A stretch of DNA of 64,000 nucleotides from contig JAFGQO010000158.1 in the NCBI GenBank assembly GCA_016935615.1, forward strand, positions 1 through 64,000, given 5' to 3'. A model generated the notes under the pieces. It made no database searches, was not told the origin of the DNA, and saw nothing but the letters and a program-made list of their open reading frames with translations. The position numbers were made by a program, and so were the translations under genes. This document shows positions 45,496 to 54,898 of the stretch, one piece after another (the first letter of the stretch is position 1; each line of letters starts with the position of its first letter). The DNA comes from Bacteroidales bacterium. Lineage in GTDB: Bacteria; Bacteroidota; Bacteroidia; Bacteroidales; UBA10428.

Positions 45496-46542
45496 TTACT
45501 CAGCAGGTGGCTCTTCACCGTCCGGCTGCCCATCCACTTCCCAATCGACTGTATCCTCAGCAATAACAGTTATTGTAGTTGTTTCTATTACAGTGCCATT
45601 GGTCAAGTGATGTGCACTTAAAATGTATTCTGCTTCAAGGGCATCTTCTTCATATATTGGCATGATGAAAGTATAGGTGCCATTTCTGTCAATTGTTGAC
45701 AGGTTTTCAATACTTCCGTCTTCAAGGTAACAAATGCTTTCAATCAGTTTGTCACCGGCGAAAATCTGAACAGGATCACCAGATGTGTTGGAAATTCTCA
45801 GATTCCCGTATTTTGTTCCGCTGTTTTGTGCCGAACCCAGGTGCGGAATGATTATGGTTACATCCTTACGATTTTCATTTAAAATCAGCCATATATCTTT
45901 TTCTTCTCCGTTCACCAGCTCTTTTTCAATCCATCCTAACTCTTCAAATGATTCGCTGGTATTTTGATCGGAGAACCAGTAGAGGTAATGCAGAGTATAA
46001 TTGTCATAATCAATACCGACCACTCTATCCTGTCCTGCTTTCAGACTGGCAATTTTAGCACCGGTACGACCATCAAGATATACATCAACAAACTCGTCGG
46101 TACCACCATAATACCTGAATGTGACAGTAGCGACATTTGTATACTGAGATGCTCCGCTGATATGCCAGGTAGCGCGGTCTTCCACTTTATCACTGTTTGC
46201 CAGCGGCACAACCCACCTTTTATATACTTCCTCAGGATCCGGATTGTTCGGATCATCTTTAACATCTTCCCAAATATAAAGATCCAGTTGTACCGTACCT
46301 TCAGTCGGATTTGGAATATTTACCAGATAATCCGTCGCTGAAGCCGGTATTTTCTTAACCATGTACTCATCTTTATATAATACAAGGTGTTCATTCGAGT
46401 TATTAATAATCAATAAATTTCCTGTCGGATCCGGTTCACTGGGAACAAAATCTTTAGGAGGATCTTCTTCAAATAATTCACAAGAACTCATGAATATTAA
46501 AGACAGAAACGATAGATAAAATAGAATTCTTTTCATGTTCAT
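45496..46542 (-). CDS. Lipoprotein, shorter paralogue (unknown family)
   Basis: A 348-residue lipoprotein with a lipobox (FMSSC). Its domain repeats the pattern of the larger gene downstream: LLIINNSNEHLVLYKD, YLVNIPNPTEGTVQLDLYIW, WHISGASQYTN, VDVYLDGRTGAKIASLKAG, LHYLYWFSDQN, then YGNLRISNTSGDPVQIFAGDKLIESI. The pair looks like an ancestral tandem duplication with later extension of one copy. I know no family name; both are beta-rich and surface-exposed by inference. Confidence 0.75.
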   Translation of the reverse strand: MNMKRILFYLSFLSLIFMSSCELFEEDPPKDFVPSEPDPTGNLLIINNSNEHLVLYKDEYMVKKIPASATDYLVNIPNPTEGTVQLDLYIWEDVKDDPNNPDPEEVYKRWVVPLANSDKVEDRATWHISGASQYTNVATVTFRYYGGTDEFVDVYLDGRTGAKIASLKAGQDRVVGIDYDNYTLHYLYWFSDQNTSESFEELGWIEKELVNGEEKDIWLILNENRKDVTIIIPHLGSAQNSGTKYGNLRISNTSGDPVQIFAGDKLIESICYLEDGSIENLSTIDRNGTYTFIMPIYEEDALEAEYILSAHHLTNGTVIETTTITVIAEDTVDWEVDGQPDGEEPPAE

Positions 46543-47001
46543 AAGATTTAGTGTTATTAAAATATTATTCTAAACATTATAATAGCCTTAGTTAATAAAT
46601 GCTTTAAAAGATTCAGAATGATTCGGATCAGCAAACAGCTAACTGCTGCCGACTTAAGGAGGTATTTATCGTAAGCGATTATCATGCGCTGTCATTTAGT
46701 CAAGTAATAACCAAAAATGATACTAAACAGAGGTCTGCCTATTCAATATCTTTTTTTGAGAGCATTGTGTCATTACTCATTGAGAAATGACAAACACTTT
46801 TTAAAAGGGTTGCATTTTAGCGCAGAAATAATTCGGATTGACAATAAATAAAATCCTGGGATTCAGAAAACCAGCAGTGCAAAAATTGGATTTGTATTTC
46901 AGGCCAGGTAGATAAAATAAAGCACTTCGTAAAACCAAACCATGCCAATTCCATGCATCAATTTTCCTGACTTCCGGCTCTGATTCAAGAATGTAAAAAT
47001 C
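46543..47001. other. Intergenic region without recognisable features
   Basis: A 459-base gap between the start of a lipoprotein gene and the 3' end of ddl. Only very short open frames occur and none has supporting context. No member of either repeat family and no clear promoter was seen. Confidence 0.5.
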
Positions 47002-48114
47002 TCAATAGGATGTTTCCGAAAGGATATTTTGCAGATGAATGTCCTGCAGTTTATGTTTCTCAACAGCCAGATCCACGAGTCGCTCAATGAGCTCAGGATA
47101 AGAAATGCCCGACAATTGCAAAAGTTTGGGGTACATGCTGATCCTGGTAAAACCCGGCAGAGTGTTTATCTCATTCAAAACAATCTCACCGGAAGATCTC
47201 AGAAACATGTCCACTCTGGCCATGCCTGAACAGGCCAGCGTTTTAAAAGCCTTTTTTGCAATGGTCTGAACTTTCACAACTGTATCGTCGGAAATTTTTG
47301 CCGGCATTTCCAGTATCGCACCCTCAGCATCAAGGTACTTGGCCTCATAGGAATAAAATGAATGCCTTGGTATGATCTCACCAGGTACGGAAGCGATCAA
47401 ATCGTCATTTCCCAGGATGGAACACTCAATCTCCCGACCATCAACAGCTTCTTCAATTAACACCCGCCTGTCAAATCTGAGAGCTTTGCGAATTGAATCT
47501 TCAAGTTCCTTTTTATTATGAATCTTGTATACTCCAACTGAGGATCCTGAGCATACAGGCTTAACAAATACTGGATAGATAAACCGGGCTTTTGTTTCCT
47601 GAACTATCTGATCCAGGTTATCCTCTTTTTCAACCAACAAATACCTGGCTACCGGAATGCCCGCCTGCATCAGCAATTGTTTTGCAATCAGCTTGTCCAT
47701 TCCCACCGAAGATCCGAGTACATCAGCTCCGACACAGGGAAGGTTTATTATAGAACAAAATCCCTGCAGCGACCCGTCTTCTCCAAAAGTTCCGTGAATG
47801 ATCGGAAATAGTACATCCAGTTTCCCCAAATCTTCCCCACTGAATAGACTTATGATCCTGTTCGTATTATCAATTGGGACTATAGCAATCTGCTGATCAG
47901 GTTTCACATGCAAACATATGTTCTTAGGATCGCTGGCATGCGAAAGGTAATTGTTTTCATCGGCAAGAAACCAGTTCCCCTTTTTATCGATTGCTATAAG
48001 TAAAAGATTGAATTTGGTGCGATCGACAGCATCGGCAATTGATTGTGCCGACTGAAGCGAAACTTCATGTTCACCTGAACGACCACCAAATATAAGACCA
48101 AGATTCAGTTTCAT
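47002..48114 (-). CDS. ddl: D-alanine--D-alanine ligase
   Basis: Joins two D-Ala with ATP for peptidoglycan. The 370-residue ATP-grasp enzyme has LIFGGRSGEHEVSL at the N terminus, the HGTFGEDGSLQG segment, FVKPVCSGSSVGVYK, EEAVDGREIECSI and the C-terminal EINTLPGFT. It has the A-type length (about 360-370). ATG 48114 is used; an upstream in-frame start would add a hydrophobic stretch without support. It stands apart from the cell-wall gene cluster. Confidence 0.95.
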   Translation of the reverse strand: MKLNLGLIFGGRSGEHEVSLQSAQSIADAVDRTKFNLLLIAIDKKGNWFLADENNYLSHASDPKNICLHVKPDQQIAIVPIDNTNRIISLFSGEDLGKLDVLFPIIHGTFGEDGSLQGFCSIINLPCVGADVLGSSVGMDKLIAKQLLMQAGIPVARYLLVEKEDNLDQIVQETKARFIYPVFVKPVCSGSSVGVYKIHNKKELEDSIRKALRFDRRVLIEEAVDGREIECSILGNDDLIASVPGEIIPRHSFYSYEAKYLDAEGAILEMPAKISDDTVVKVQTIAKKAFKTLACSGMARVDMFLRSSGEIVLNEINTLPGFTRISMYPKLLQLSGISYPELIERLVDLAVEKHKLQDIHLQNILSETSY

Positions 48115-48319
48115 TTTCAATTCAGAATTTAAAGAAATATACAAATTAATGAAAAAACCATTTCCTTTCGTGATGAGAAAAAAGAATGATATAAACAGCA
48201 CCCATGTATTTAAATTCCGGAATAGATAATATCTTATGAAATATGGTCAGTATATGGAAAAATTAAGATCAATCTGCCTGTTAAAAATAATACGGAACAT
48301 TCATGAGACTGAGAATATT

Positions 48320-48757
48320 TCAAAACGTATTTTCCAGGTTTTCAACAATGTTCTCCAAATTGGTTAGATGTTCAGGAATTTCTAAATTCTCAATCACATG
48401 TTTTTCAGAAGAGTAATAATTATAGTTTGGAAAACTGTTCTTGAAAATATGGGCTATTACGGTAGGTATGGGTTTGTCCACCCAGAAAACCACTTTCGTA
48501 TCCCGCATCTGAATTTCATTATTCCTGGCATTTTCTCTTATCTCCTTCATTTTGTCAACAACTTCATCAAAATCCCTTTTATAAAGATCCTCAAATAAAA
48601 TATCCCTGAAATCGATCAGTACTTTACTGATGCTTTTCCTTAAAGGATGCCTCATAATATAACCGGCGTATTGCAAATAAAGTTCAACAGATAAATCCCC
48701 GGTAAATTTCTCAACCAGAAGATTCTCTTTTTCAAAGATTTGATATCGAATTTCCAT
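48320..48757 (-). CDS. Uncharacterised protein, possibly STAS/SpoIIAA-like
   Basis: A 145-residue cytoplasmic protein (MEIRYQIFEKENLLVEKFTGDLSVELYLQYAGYIM...). The alternation of strand (LLVEKFTGDLS), helix and strand (ISKVLIDFRDI) resembles small SpoIIAA/STAS-like proteins common in Bacteroidota. No conserved phosphorylation motif was identified. It is monocistronic. Confidence 0.6.
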   Translation of the reverse strand: MEIRYQIFEKENLLVEKFTGDLSVELYLQYAGYIMRHPLRKSISKVLIDFRDILFEDLYKRDFDEVVDKMKEIRENARNNEIQMRDTKVVFWVDKPIPTVIAHIFKNSFPNYNYYSSEKHVIENLEIPEHLTNLENIVENLENTF

Positions 48758-49124
48758 GATACATAATTTGTGATACTACATCATTTTATCTTTATATTGC
48801 ATTCCATATAAAATACATCGCCCACTGCCGGTTTTGCTAAATATACAAAATATTAGTTACCTCCTGCCTAATCAATGGAATTTATCAAAATTCCAGAATA
48901 AAATCGTTTCATTGTATCCGAAATGAATTTTACCATTGGAAATACTGACCCGGAATAATTATATTTATAGTATTAATGTTTATAATATTGACCATAACAA
49001 ATGATATTGCTGGCAGGTTTCAATTATTCCTTGTTTTTGAAACAAAATAGTGCCGGACAATTGTTTTGAATAAATGAATACAAGAAAGAGTAACCGATCA
49101 TGATTTACACCTGTTTTAAATAAA
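48758..49124. other. Intergenic region without recognisable features
   Basis: A 367-base AT-rich gap between divergent starts. It should carry the promoters for the STAS-like and GH9 genes, but no TAnnTTTG element with good spacing and no repeat is evident. Confidence 0.5.
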
Positions 49125-51641
49125 ATGGATAAACAAAGTAAAAATCAATATACTATGGCGAAAAGAAAACAACACATTAACCTGATAAAGCATACCATCT
49201 TGTTAGTCATTGGCATAAGTATATTGCTGTGTATACAAGGACAAGAGAAGTTAAGTCTGAACGAGCAGGGCTATTTTGAAATGCCCGGTTTCAATGTATT
49301 TGTTTTCAGCGATTCCTACATGGAGGGACATCAGGGGGGAATTCAGATCATACATCACGGAAATCGGATAGCTGCTAACGGAGATGTGCGACTGGAAGGA
49401 ACTCCCGGTCAGTGGCAGGCTTTTGCTCAACTTGACAATAAATCCATCGATAAAAATGCACAGACAATTACTCTTTCACTGAGCTATCCTAATATTGAAG
49501 TGCAAACAAGGAAATTTAATCCCATACAATACCCCGATCTTGAATTCAGTTACCGGATAAACGTGAAGGCTGAAGATCAATCGATTCGGATCATTGTCGA
49601 TCTGAATAAGCCATTGCCTAAAAAATGGGAAGGAAAGATCGGATTTCACCTTGAACTATTTCCCGGTGATCTGTTTGGGAGGTATTATTTAATGGATGAC
49701 CGAGCCGGTATTTTTTCTCCCCAGCTTAACGGACCGTTCCATAAAATCAACCATGAGTATGATGTGATGCCCATGGCCGAAGGAATTAACCTTGTCATTG
49801 CCCCCGAATCGGAAGAACAAAGGATATCCATACGATCATACAACGGGACCATAGAACTCCTCGACGGACGGGCACAACACAACAATGGCTGGTTCATTGT
49901 CCGGTCAATAATCCCGAAAGGAGCAAAAGAACATGCCATAGAATGGTTAATTACTCCTAATCTTATAAAAAGCTGGAAAAGCGATCCGGTTATACATATT
50001 AACCAGGCAGGTTATTTATCAAATCAGCCAAAAACTGCACTTATTGAATGTGACAAATCGGATACGACAATAAAAACCATTACATTGAACAAAGTCCTGT
50101 CCGACGGAAAAACTCAGACCGTTATATCGGAGATTGCAAAAGAATGGGGAATATACCAGCGATACAGGTATTTTAACTTTGATTTTACGTCAGTCACCGA
50201 ATCAGGAATATATTTCCTGTCTTTGAATGATCATCAGTCAGAACTCTTCGGAATTGGGGATGATATCTATGACAGGAATGTGTGGCAGCCCATACTGGAG
50301 TATTTTCTACCGGTGCAAATGTGCCACATGAGGGTAAACGACCGTTACAAAGTATGGCATGGCCTGTGCCACATGGATGATGCACGCATGGCTCCTGTAA
50401 ATACCATGCACTTCGACGGGTATGCCCAGGATTCTTCAACCCTTACAAGGTATAGATCCGGAGAGCATGTACCCGGTTTAAATGCAGGAGGCTGGCACGA
50501 TGCCGGCGATTATGATTTACGCGTGGAATCGCAGGGAGGTACTGTTTACGTATTGAGCATGATCTACGAGTTGTTTGGAATTGATTATGACATCACAACC
50601 ATTGACCAGTCCAGTCACCTGGTTGAAATGCATGTGCCGGACGGCAAGCCTGATGTACTTCAGCAAATTGAGCACGGGGCGATATCCATTGTAAGAGGTT
50701 ATCAAAGTCTTGGCCGGTTGTACAGGGGAATTATTTGCAGCGATCTGAGACAATATGTGATCCTTGGAGACGGATCAACTATGACAGACAATGTATCTTA
50801 TACTTCAGAATCCGGCCTTCCGTCATGGTTGGGAAAAACAAATGACGACCGCTGGGTATTTACCGATAGTAATCCTGTCCGCGAACTGATGGTTTGCAGT
50901 CATCTTGCTACCGCTTCGAGAGTGCTCAAAGGATACAATGATACCCTTTCGGAGCAGTGTGTCGCTATTGCCGAACTGCTCTGGCAGGCAAACCACGAAT
51001 CGGAAAATGTAGTTCCAAAGATACAGGCCCTTGTTGAACTCTATATTACTACTGAAAAAGAGGTATATCTGGATGCAATAGTGACTATGGATGAAGATAT
51101 CAGGACCAACATTGCCAAATGTGGCTGGACGGTAAGCCGGATCTTAAAGGATATTGACGATAATGCTTTCAGAAGAGGATTCACAATTGCTCTGCAGGGG
51201 TATTACAGAGAATTAAAAAAGACAACAGAATCAAATCCTTTCCTGGTTCCCTACCATCCAAGGATCTGGGGATCGGCCTGGAATATTGAAAAATTCGGAA
51301 TTGAACAATACTATCTCTTCAGAACACTGGGTAACAACGATTCAAAGGAATACTTCCTGAATGCACTGAATTATATACTGGGTATTCATCCGGGAGAAAA
51401 TACTTCTTCGTTTGTTTCCGGGGTAGGAACAAAATCGGTAACTGTCGCCTACGGCTTAAACCGTGACGACTGGTCGTACATCCCCGGGGGTGTTATTTCA
51501 GGAACAGCAAATATAAAACCCGATTTCCCGGAACTGAAGGTCTGGCCATACCTGTGGCAGCAAACAGAATACATGGTCAGCGGTGCAGCTTCGGGTTTTA
51601 CCTTTCTGGTACTTGCTGCCAGGGAGGTGCTGGGGGAATGA
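49125..51641 (+). CDS. Glycoside hydrolase family 9 protein
   Basis: An 838-residue exported enzyme (signal anchor about residues 22-40). Residues about 45-285 form an unassigned N-terminal beta domain, 286-385 a CelD-type Ig-like module (IHINQAGYLSNQPKTALIE), and 390-838 the (alpha/alpha)6 catalytic domain. The GH9 aspartate block is GGWHDAGDYDL (Asp459 and Asp462), the LGIHPGENTSSFVSGVG block is present, and the C-terminal acid candidate is Glu815 (QQTEYMVSG). This Glu context differs from the usual Y-x-x-NE. Likely substrates are beta-1,4-glucans or mixed-linkage glucans. No SusC/SusD pair is next to it. Confidence 0.85.
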   Translation: MDKQSKNQYTMAKRKQHINLIKHTILLVIGISILLCIQGQEKLSLNEQGYFEMPGFNVFVFSDSYMEGHQGGIQIIHHGNRIAANGDVRLEGTPGQWQAFAQLDNKSIDKNAQTITLSLSYPNIEVQTRKFNPIQYPDLEFSYRINVKAEDQSIRIIVDLNKPLPKKWEGKIGFHLELFPGDLFGRYYLMDDRAGIFSPQLNGPFHKINHEYDVMPMAEGINLVIAPESEEQRISIRSYNGTIELLDGRAQHNNGWFIVRSIIPKGAKEHAIEWLITPNLIKSWKSDPVIHINQAGYLSNQPKTALIECDKSDTTIKTITLNKVLSDGKTQTVISEIAKEWGIYQRYRYFNFDFTSVTESGIYFLSLNDHQSELFGIGDDIYDRNVWQPILEYFLPVQMCHMRVNDRYKVWHGLCHMDDARMAPVNTMHFDGYAQDSSTLTRYRSGEHVPGLNAGGWHDAGDYDLRVESQGGTVYVLSMIYELFGIDYDITTIDQSSHLVEMHVPDGKPDVLQQIEHGAISIVRGYQSLGRLYRGIICSDLRQYVILGDGSTMTDNVSYTSESGLPSWLGKTNDDRWVFTDSNPVRELMVCSHLATASRVLKGYNDTLSEQCVAIAELLWQANHESENVVPKIQALVELYITTEKEVYLDAIVTMDEDIRTNIAKCGWTVSRILKDIDDNAFRRGFTIALQGYYRELKKTTESNPFLVPYHPRIWGSAWNIEKFGIEQYYLFRTLGNNDSKEYFLNALNYILGIHPGENTSSFVSGVGTKSVTVAYGLNRDDWSYIPGGVISGTANIKPDFPELKVWPYLWQQTEYMVSGAASGFTFLVLAAREVLGE

Positions 51642-51707
51642 TCCTTTCCAAAAATGGTCTATGTGGCGTAACTCTGCAATATGTTGATTTATTCCATTAA
51701 CCTGCAG

Positions 51708-51814
51708 GGACACCCCATGGGGTGTCCTTAATAACCAACATCCTATATTCAAATGAATATATATTATGGTGTAACCGGAAATAAATCTAACCATAAAAAG
51801 TCACCCCATGGGGT
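51708..51814. repeat. CATG-centred palindromes after the GH9 gene
   Basis: A perfect 20-base palindrome GGACACCCCATGGGGTGTCC lies at 51708-51727 and a related 12-base palindrome ACCCCATGGGGT at 51803-51814. Both may form tight hairpins. The first follows the GH9 stop by 66 bases but has no T tract. Nothing else is recognisable in the 302-base gap apart from the minus-strand terminator at 51885-51917. Confidence 0.6.
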
Positions 51815-51884
51815 TTCTGATATAACAAACATTCGATTTATAAATAGTTGCAACCTGGCGGGTCCTGAAAATCTCTGGTGTTTG

Positions 51885-51917
51885 AAATAAAAAAGGTCAC
51901 GCCATGGTGGCGTGACC
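51885..51917 (-). terminator. Terminator of the DUF362 gene
   Basis: On the minus strand, 10-bp arms GGTCACGCCA / TGGCGTGACC (51895-51904 and 51908-51917) with a 3-base loop are followed by TTTTTTATTT (rc of 51885-51894). It lies 26 bases after the stop of the gene at 51944. Confidence 0.88.
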
Positions 51918-51943
51918 CTACATAAGCTTATACAAATATTATA

Positions 51944-53863
51944 TTACCTCATTACCACCATCTTGTTGTTCATATCAAAACTGCCACGGGCATTGTGGAT
52001 GGTAATTTTGCAAATGTATGTGCCGCCGGGAACAGGAGAACCGCTGTTGCCGGTTCCGTCCCAGACATAACTGTAATTTCCCACCATTCTCTCGTTGAAA
52101 TACACTTGTTTTACCACCTGGCCGTTTGTATTGAATATTTTCAGGTAAACAACCGACGGGATAGCCAGGCGATAGCGTATGGTTGTGCTTTCACTGAACG
52201 GATTCGGGTAACTGGAAGACAATTCAAATCCTTCGGCAGCATACTCTACCTCGTTAACAGGTGTAACAACAGAAACAACATAGGGACTCTCCAGATCAAT
52301 GCCGTTCCCCGTACCCAGGTTTCTTGTATATTGCTTATCGGTAGCGTTATTCCAGTGTTCGTGTGTCCCCATGCTACTGAGTACAGATCCGTCCCCTTCC
52401 GGATCGTATTGCACAGCCCACTCGCTCGGATCGGCAGCCTGGTGCAGAAAATCATCGGTTGCGCCAAAGTGAGGAAATGGTCCATGTTCAGTTGACATAA
52501 AAGCAGTACCTTCCGTAGGATGATCTTCGTCAAACTCCTCGTATAGAAAATCGAAACAAACCGATTGAACAGCTACCGGATCCAGAGAAAGAAATAAAGA
52601 ATTGGGCCAGTCACCATTAAATGGTGTCATCTCAAATTTTATTGGCGGATGTCCCCAGTTATAAGAACCCCAGGTACCGTCAACCAGGTAAAGAATGGTC
52701 TTACCTCCGAGGTGTTCATGACCCATAATATCTACAAAGCAACGGTAAGCCCCGTATTGATCATTTGGATCTTCACCCTCTTCATGGGCATCAGGAATAG
52801 GTAATGTATAATGCATTTGCGATGTCATTCCGCACAAAGAACCAAAATGATTTTTGCTGGTAATGGATATTCCTGCCCTGTGGTGTTTTTTAAATACGGG
52901 TACATTGATCATATAGGTTGCCTCTATATAGGATTGAGGAATGTGATGCTCGTAAACACCATCACTGTATTTTAATACAGCACTCGATGATTCCTCCATA
53001 GGAGTCAATCCTCCCCCGTAACCCCAGTAAATCACATCACGAAAATCGGGATATAATTTATCATAGGTAGCATCATTCATTGAGCAATTCGGATCTCCGA
53101 TATGGATGTCTGCCTGAGACACACCGACTACATTAACCAATTGATTCAGCAATGCATGACAAACCTGGGGAGAGGTATTAACAGCAGCATCGCCATTCCA
53201 TATCCCATTTAAATTGATCTTAATGACAATTTTTTCTCCAGCCTGGTATCCGTTGTTCCCTCTGCCATGATTAGAATTGTAATACTTGAATATTGCATCC
53301 CATGCAGCGTCATCAGATGTGGTAGCAGTAAGTTTATGCAAACCTGCTGACAACATATTGTTAACAACACTCTGATTTGTATTCTTATCCATATACCAAT
53401 AGTCGCCCGAGGTATTTGTGCAGTTTTCATCCGTGGCATTCACATCATGTTCCCAAACCACACGTCCCGGCATAATTCCTTTTGCCACTCCAATGGGTTC
53501 GTTACCGGTTTGGGGAGGCTGCAGATCCTCTGTGGTTGCGGCTTTCAAAAAGCCATCGTTATTCACAACAGTTACAATCCCTGCTGCCAAACCGACTAAC
53601 ACAAACATGGTAGCCAGCACGTATCTTGCCTGCTTAAACCGTTCCCGGGCTTTTTTCATTACAAAGGTGAAAGTTCCCAGGCTCAGCAGGTATGCAACAA
53701 ATGAGTAAGCCAATGGTGTTGTGGCTTTCATACAGGGATAATTGATCCTCGAAGGTTTTGGTATCACACGAATGAGGAACCAGATCAATGATCCAAGACC
53801 TATAGTGAAAAATGTGATCCTGAACCAGAATTTTTTCATAAAAAGGGTAATTTTTCGTATCAT
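51944..53863 (-). CDS. Membrane-anchored DUF362 protein with T9SS A-type tail
   Basis: A 639-residue protein. The N terminus has three hydrophobic helices (about residues 11-33, 49-69 and 81-101). A DUF362-type domain follows (KIVIKINLNG, VGVSQADIHIGDPN, INVPVFKKHHRAGISITSKNHFGSL), lacking obvious iron-sulfur Cys clusters. The last 85 residues are a type IX sorting domain (SSSYPNPFSESTTIRYRL, LKIFNTNGQVV, WDGTGNSGSPVPGGTY). ATG 53863 is supported by a strong AAAGGAGAT site (53871-53879) seven bases upstream. The coexistence of an N-terminal membrane anchor and a secreted-protein tail is unusual. Confidence 0.82.
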   Translation of the reverse strand: MIRKITLFMKKFWFRITFFTIGLGSLIWFLIRVIPKPSRINYPCMKATTPLAYSFVAYLLSLGTFTFVMKKARERFKQARYVLATMFVLVGLAAGIVTVVNNDGFLKAATTEDLQPPQTGNEPIGVAKGIMPGRVVWEHDVNATDENCTNTSGDYWYMDKNTNQSVVNNMLSAGLHKLTATTSDDAAWDAIFKYYNSNHGRGNNGYQAGEKIVIKINLNGIWNGDAAVNTSPQVCHALLNQLVNVVGVSQADIHIGDPNCSMNDATYDKLYPDFRDVIYWGYGGGLTPMEESSSAVLKYSDGVYEHHIPQSYIEATYMINVPVFKKHHRAGISITSKNHFGSLCGMTSQMHYTLPIPDAHEEGEDPNDQYGAYRCFVDIMGHEHLGGKTILYLVDGTWGSYNWGHPPIKFEMTPFNGDWPNSLFLSLDPVAVQSVCFDFLYEEFDEDHPTEGTAFMSTEHGPFPHFGATDDFLHQAADPSEWAVQYDPEGDGSVLSSMGTHEHWNNATDKQYTRNLGTGNGIDLESPYVVSVVTPVNEVEYAAEGFELSSSYPNPFSESTTIRYRLAIPSVVYLKIFNTNGQVVKQVYFNERMVGNYSYVWDGTGNSGSPVPGGTYICKITIHNARGSFDMNNKMVVMR

Positions 53864-54238
53864 AATACTTATCTCCTTTAAAATTATTTTCTTAAAATTC
53901 CTTGTCTTCCAGCACGCAAAAAACAATCAGGAATAATACAGTACGCACTTAAAAGATCAGTCTCTGAAAAAAATCACTGAACAGATTTCAGTTTGGGATT
54001 AAATATATCCTATAATTCCCAAAATACCAATGATAAATGTATAATTTAACTCAATTCATTCCAAATTGACAAGTTATACCTTACAGAGAATAACTAAGTT
54101 TACCAACCTCAACATCCCGAATACACCGGTCTTAATCTGTAAAAGCAGGATAATATGATTCCACTGAAATGAATTCCATTTCACTATTTAGTTTTTACAT
54201 AGGAATTATGTGCAAACGAATGGTTTGTATAAATGCCG
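53864..54238. other. Intergenic region with one Shine-Dalgarno site
   Basis: A 375-base AT-rich gap between two minus-strand genes. It holds the ribosome-binding site of the DUF362 gene next to 53864; beyond that no gene, repeat or clear promoter was seen. Confidence 0.5.
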
Positions 54239-54559
54239 CTATTCAATGCGGGCCACTCTGCATCCGGCTTCATTGACCAGCCAGCCGTAAAATTGCACGT
54301 TGGTGAAGTTGTGTGCATATTCCCTGAGAGCACTGATCTGTTCCGGATCTTCATCCATACTGGTTTCAATTATAATAATTGACGAAAGATCTTCTTTGAT
54401 TGCATAAATATCGGGAATATAACCTTCAAATTCAGGAGGCGGGTGAAATCCGGGTATGTGATCGGCCATAACATACCATCCGTCTCTTTGCAGGCTCATT
54501 GCTTCACGATAAATGCCCTTGCTCTGAGCAGCCTGACCGACAATCGTGCGAGTTTCCAT
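54239..54559 (-). CDS. Small PD-(D/E)xK-like protein, function unknown
   Basis: A 106-residue protein. The central pattern GYIPDIYAIKEDLSSIIIIETS, with a preceding helix (AAQSKGIYREAMSLQ), recalls the compact core of restriction-endonuclease-like nucleases (P-D, then E-x-K), but the last position is Ser or Thr rather than Lys. So it may be inactive, or the resemblance may be chance. It stands alone between intergenic repeats and shows no partner gene. Confidence 0.55.
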   Translation of the reverse strand: METRTIVGQAAQSKGIYREAMSLQRDGWYVMADHIPGFHPPPEFEGYIPDIYAIKEDLSSIIIIETSMDEDPEQISALREYAHNFTNVQFYGWLVNEAGCRVARIE

Positions 54560-54659
54560 CAGAATATGTTTTTGAAAGTTTAGTAAGCAGTTTTATCCCT
54601 TATACGAAATTTTTCATGCGTTGTTTGAAAAAGCAGGAAGTAAAACAAGGTGCATTATA

Positions 54660-54795
54660 GTTGATAAGTTGAGTAGTTGAGATGTTTAGGGTTTGGAGTC
54701 GGAAGACCGAAGTCGGGAGTTGATCAGTTGAATAGAGGATGAGGTGATGAGGTGATATGTTGAAGAGTTAAGAAGGTAAGATTGTGAGATGTTTA
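54660..54795 (+). repeat. Low-complexity intergenic repeat, copy 3 (partial)
   Basis: GTTGAGATGTTTAGGGTTTG and GAGTCGGAAGACCGAAGTCG near 54676-54715 match the reverse complement of 41253-41290 closely, followed by G/A-rich GATGAGGTGATGAGG stretches. The GGAACGGAACG core is absent. The rest of the 339-base gap before the beta-propeller gene holds no gene. Confidence 0.65.
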
Positions 54796-54898
54796 TAAGT
54801 TGTACCAAATGTTTTGATACTGACCGACAGGATTTGTAAATTTAATTGCTGCCGGTTGAGTTGTAAATAAAGGCTTGATATATATTAAATTACTGATT

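Noticed and set aside
46619..46675. Short open frame in the gap between lipoprotein and ddl
   Set aside because: Only 18 codons, with no ribosome-binding site, conserved context or composition to support it.
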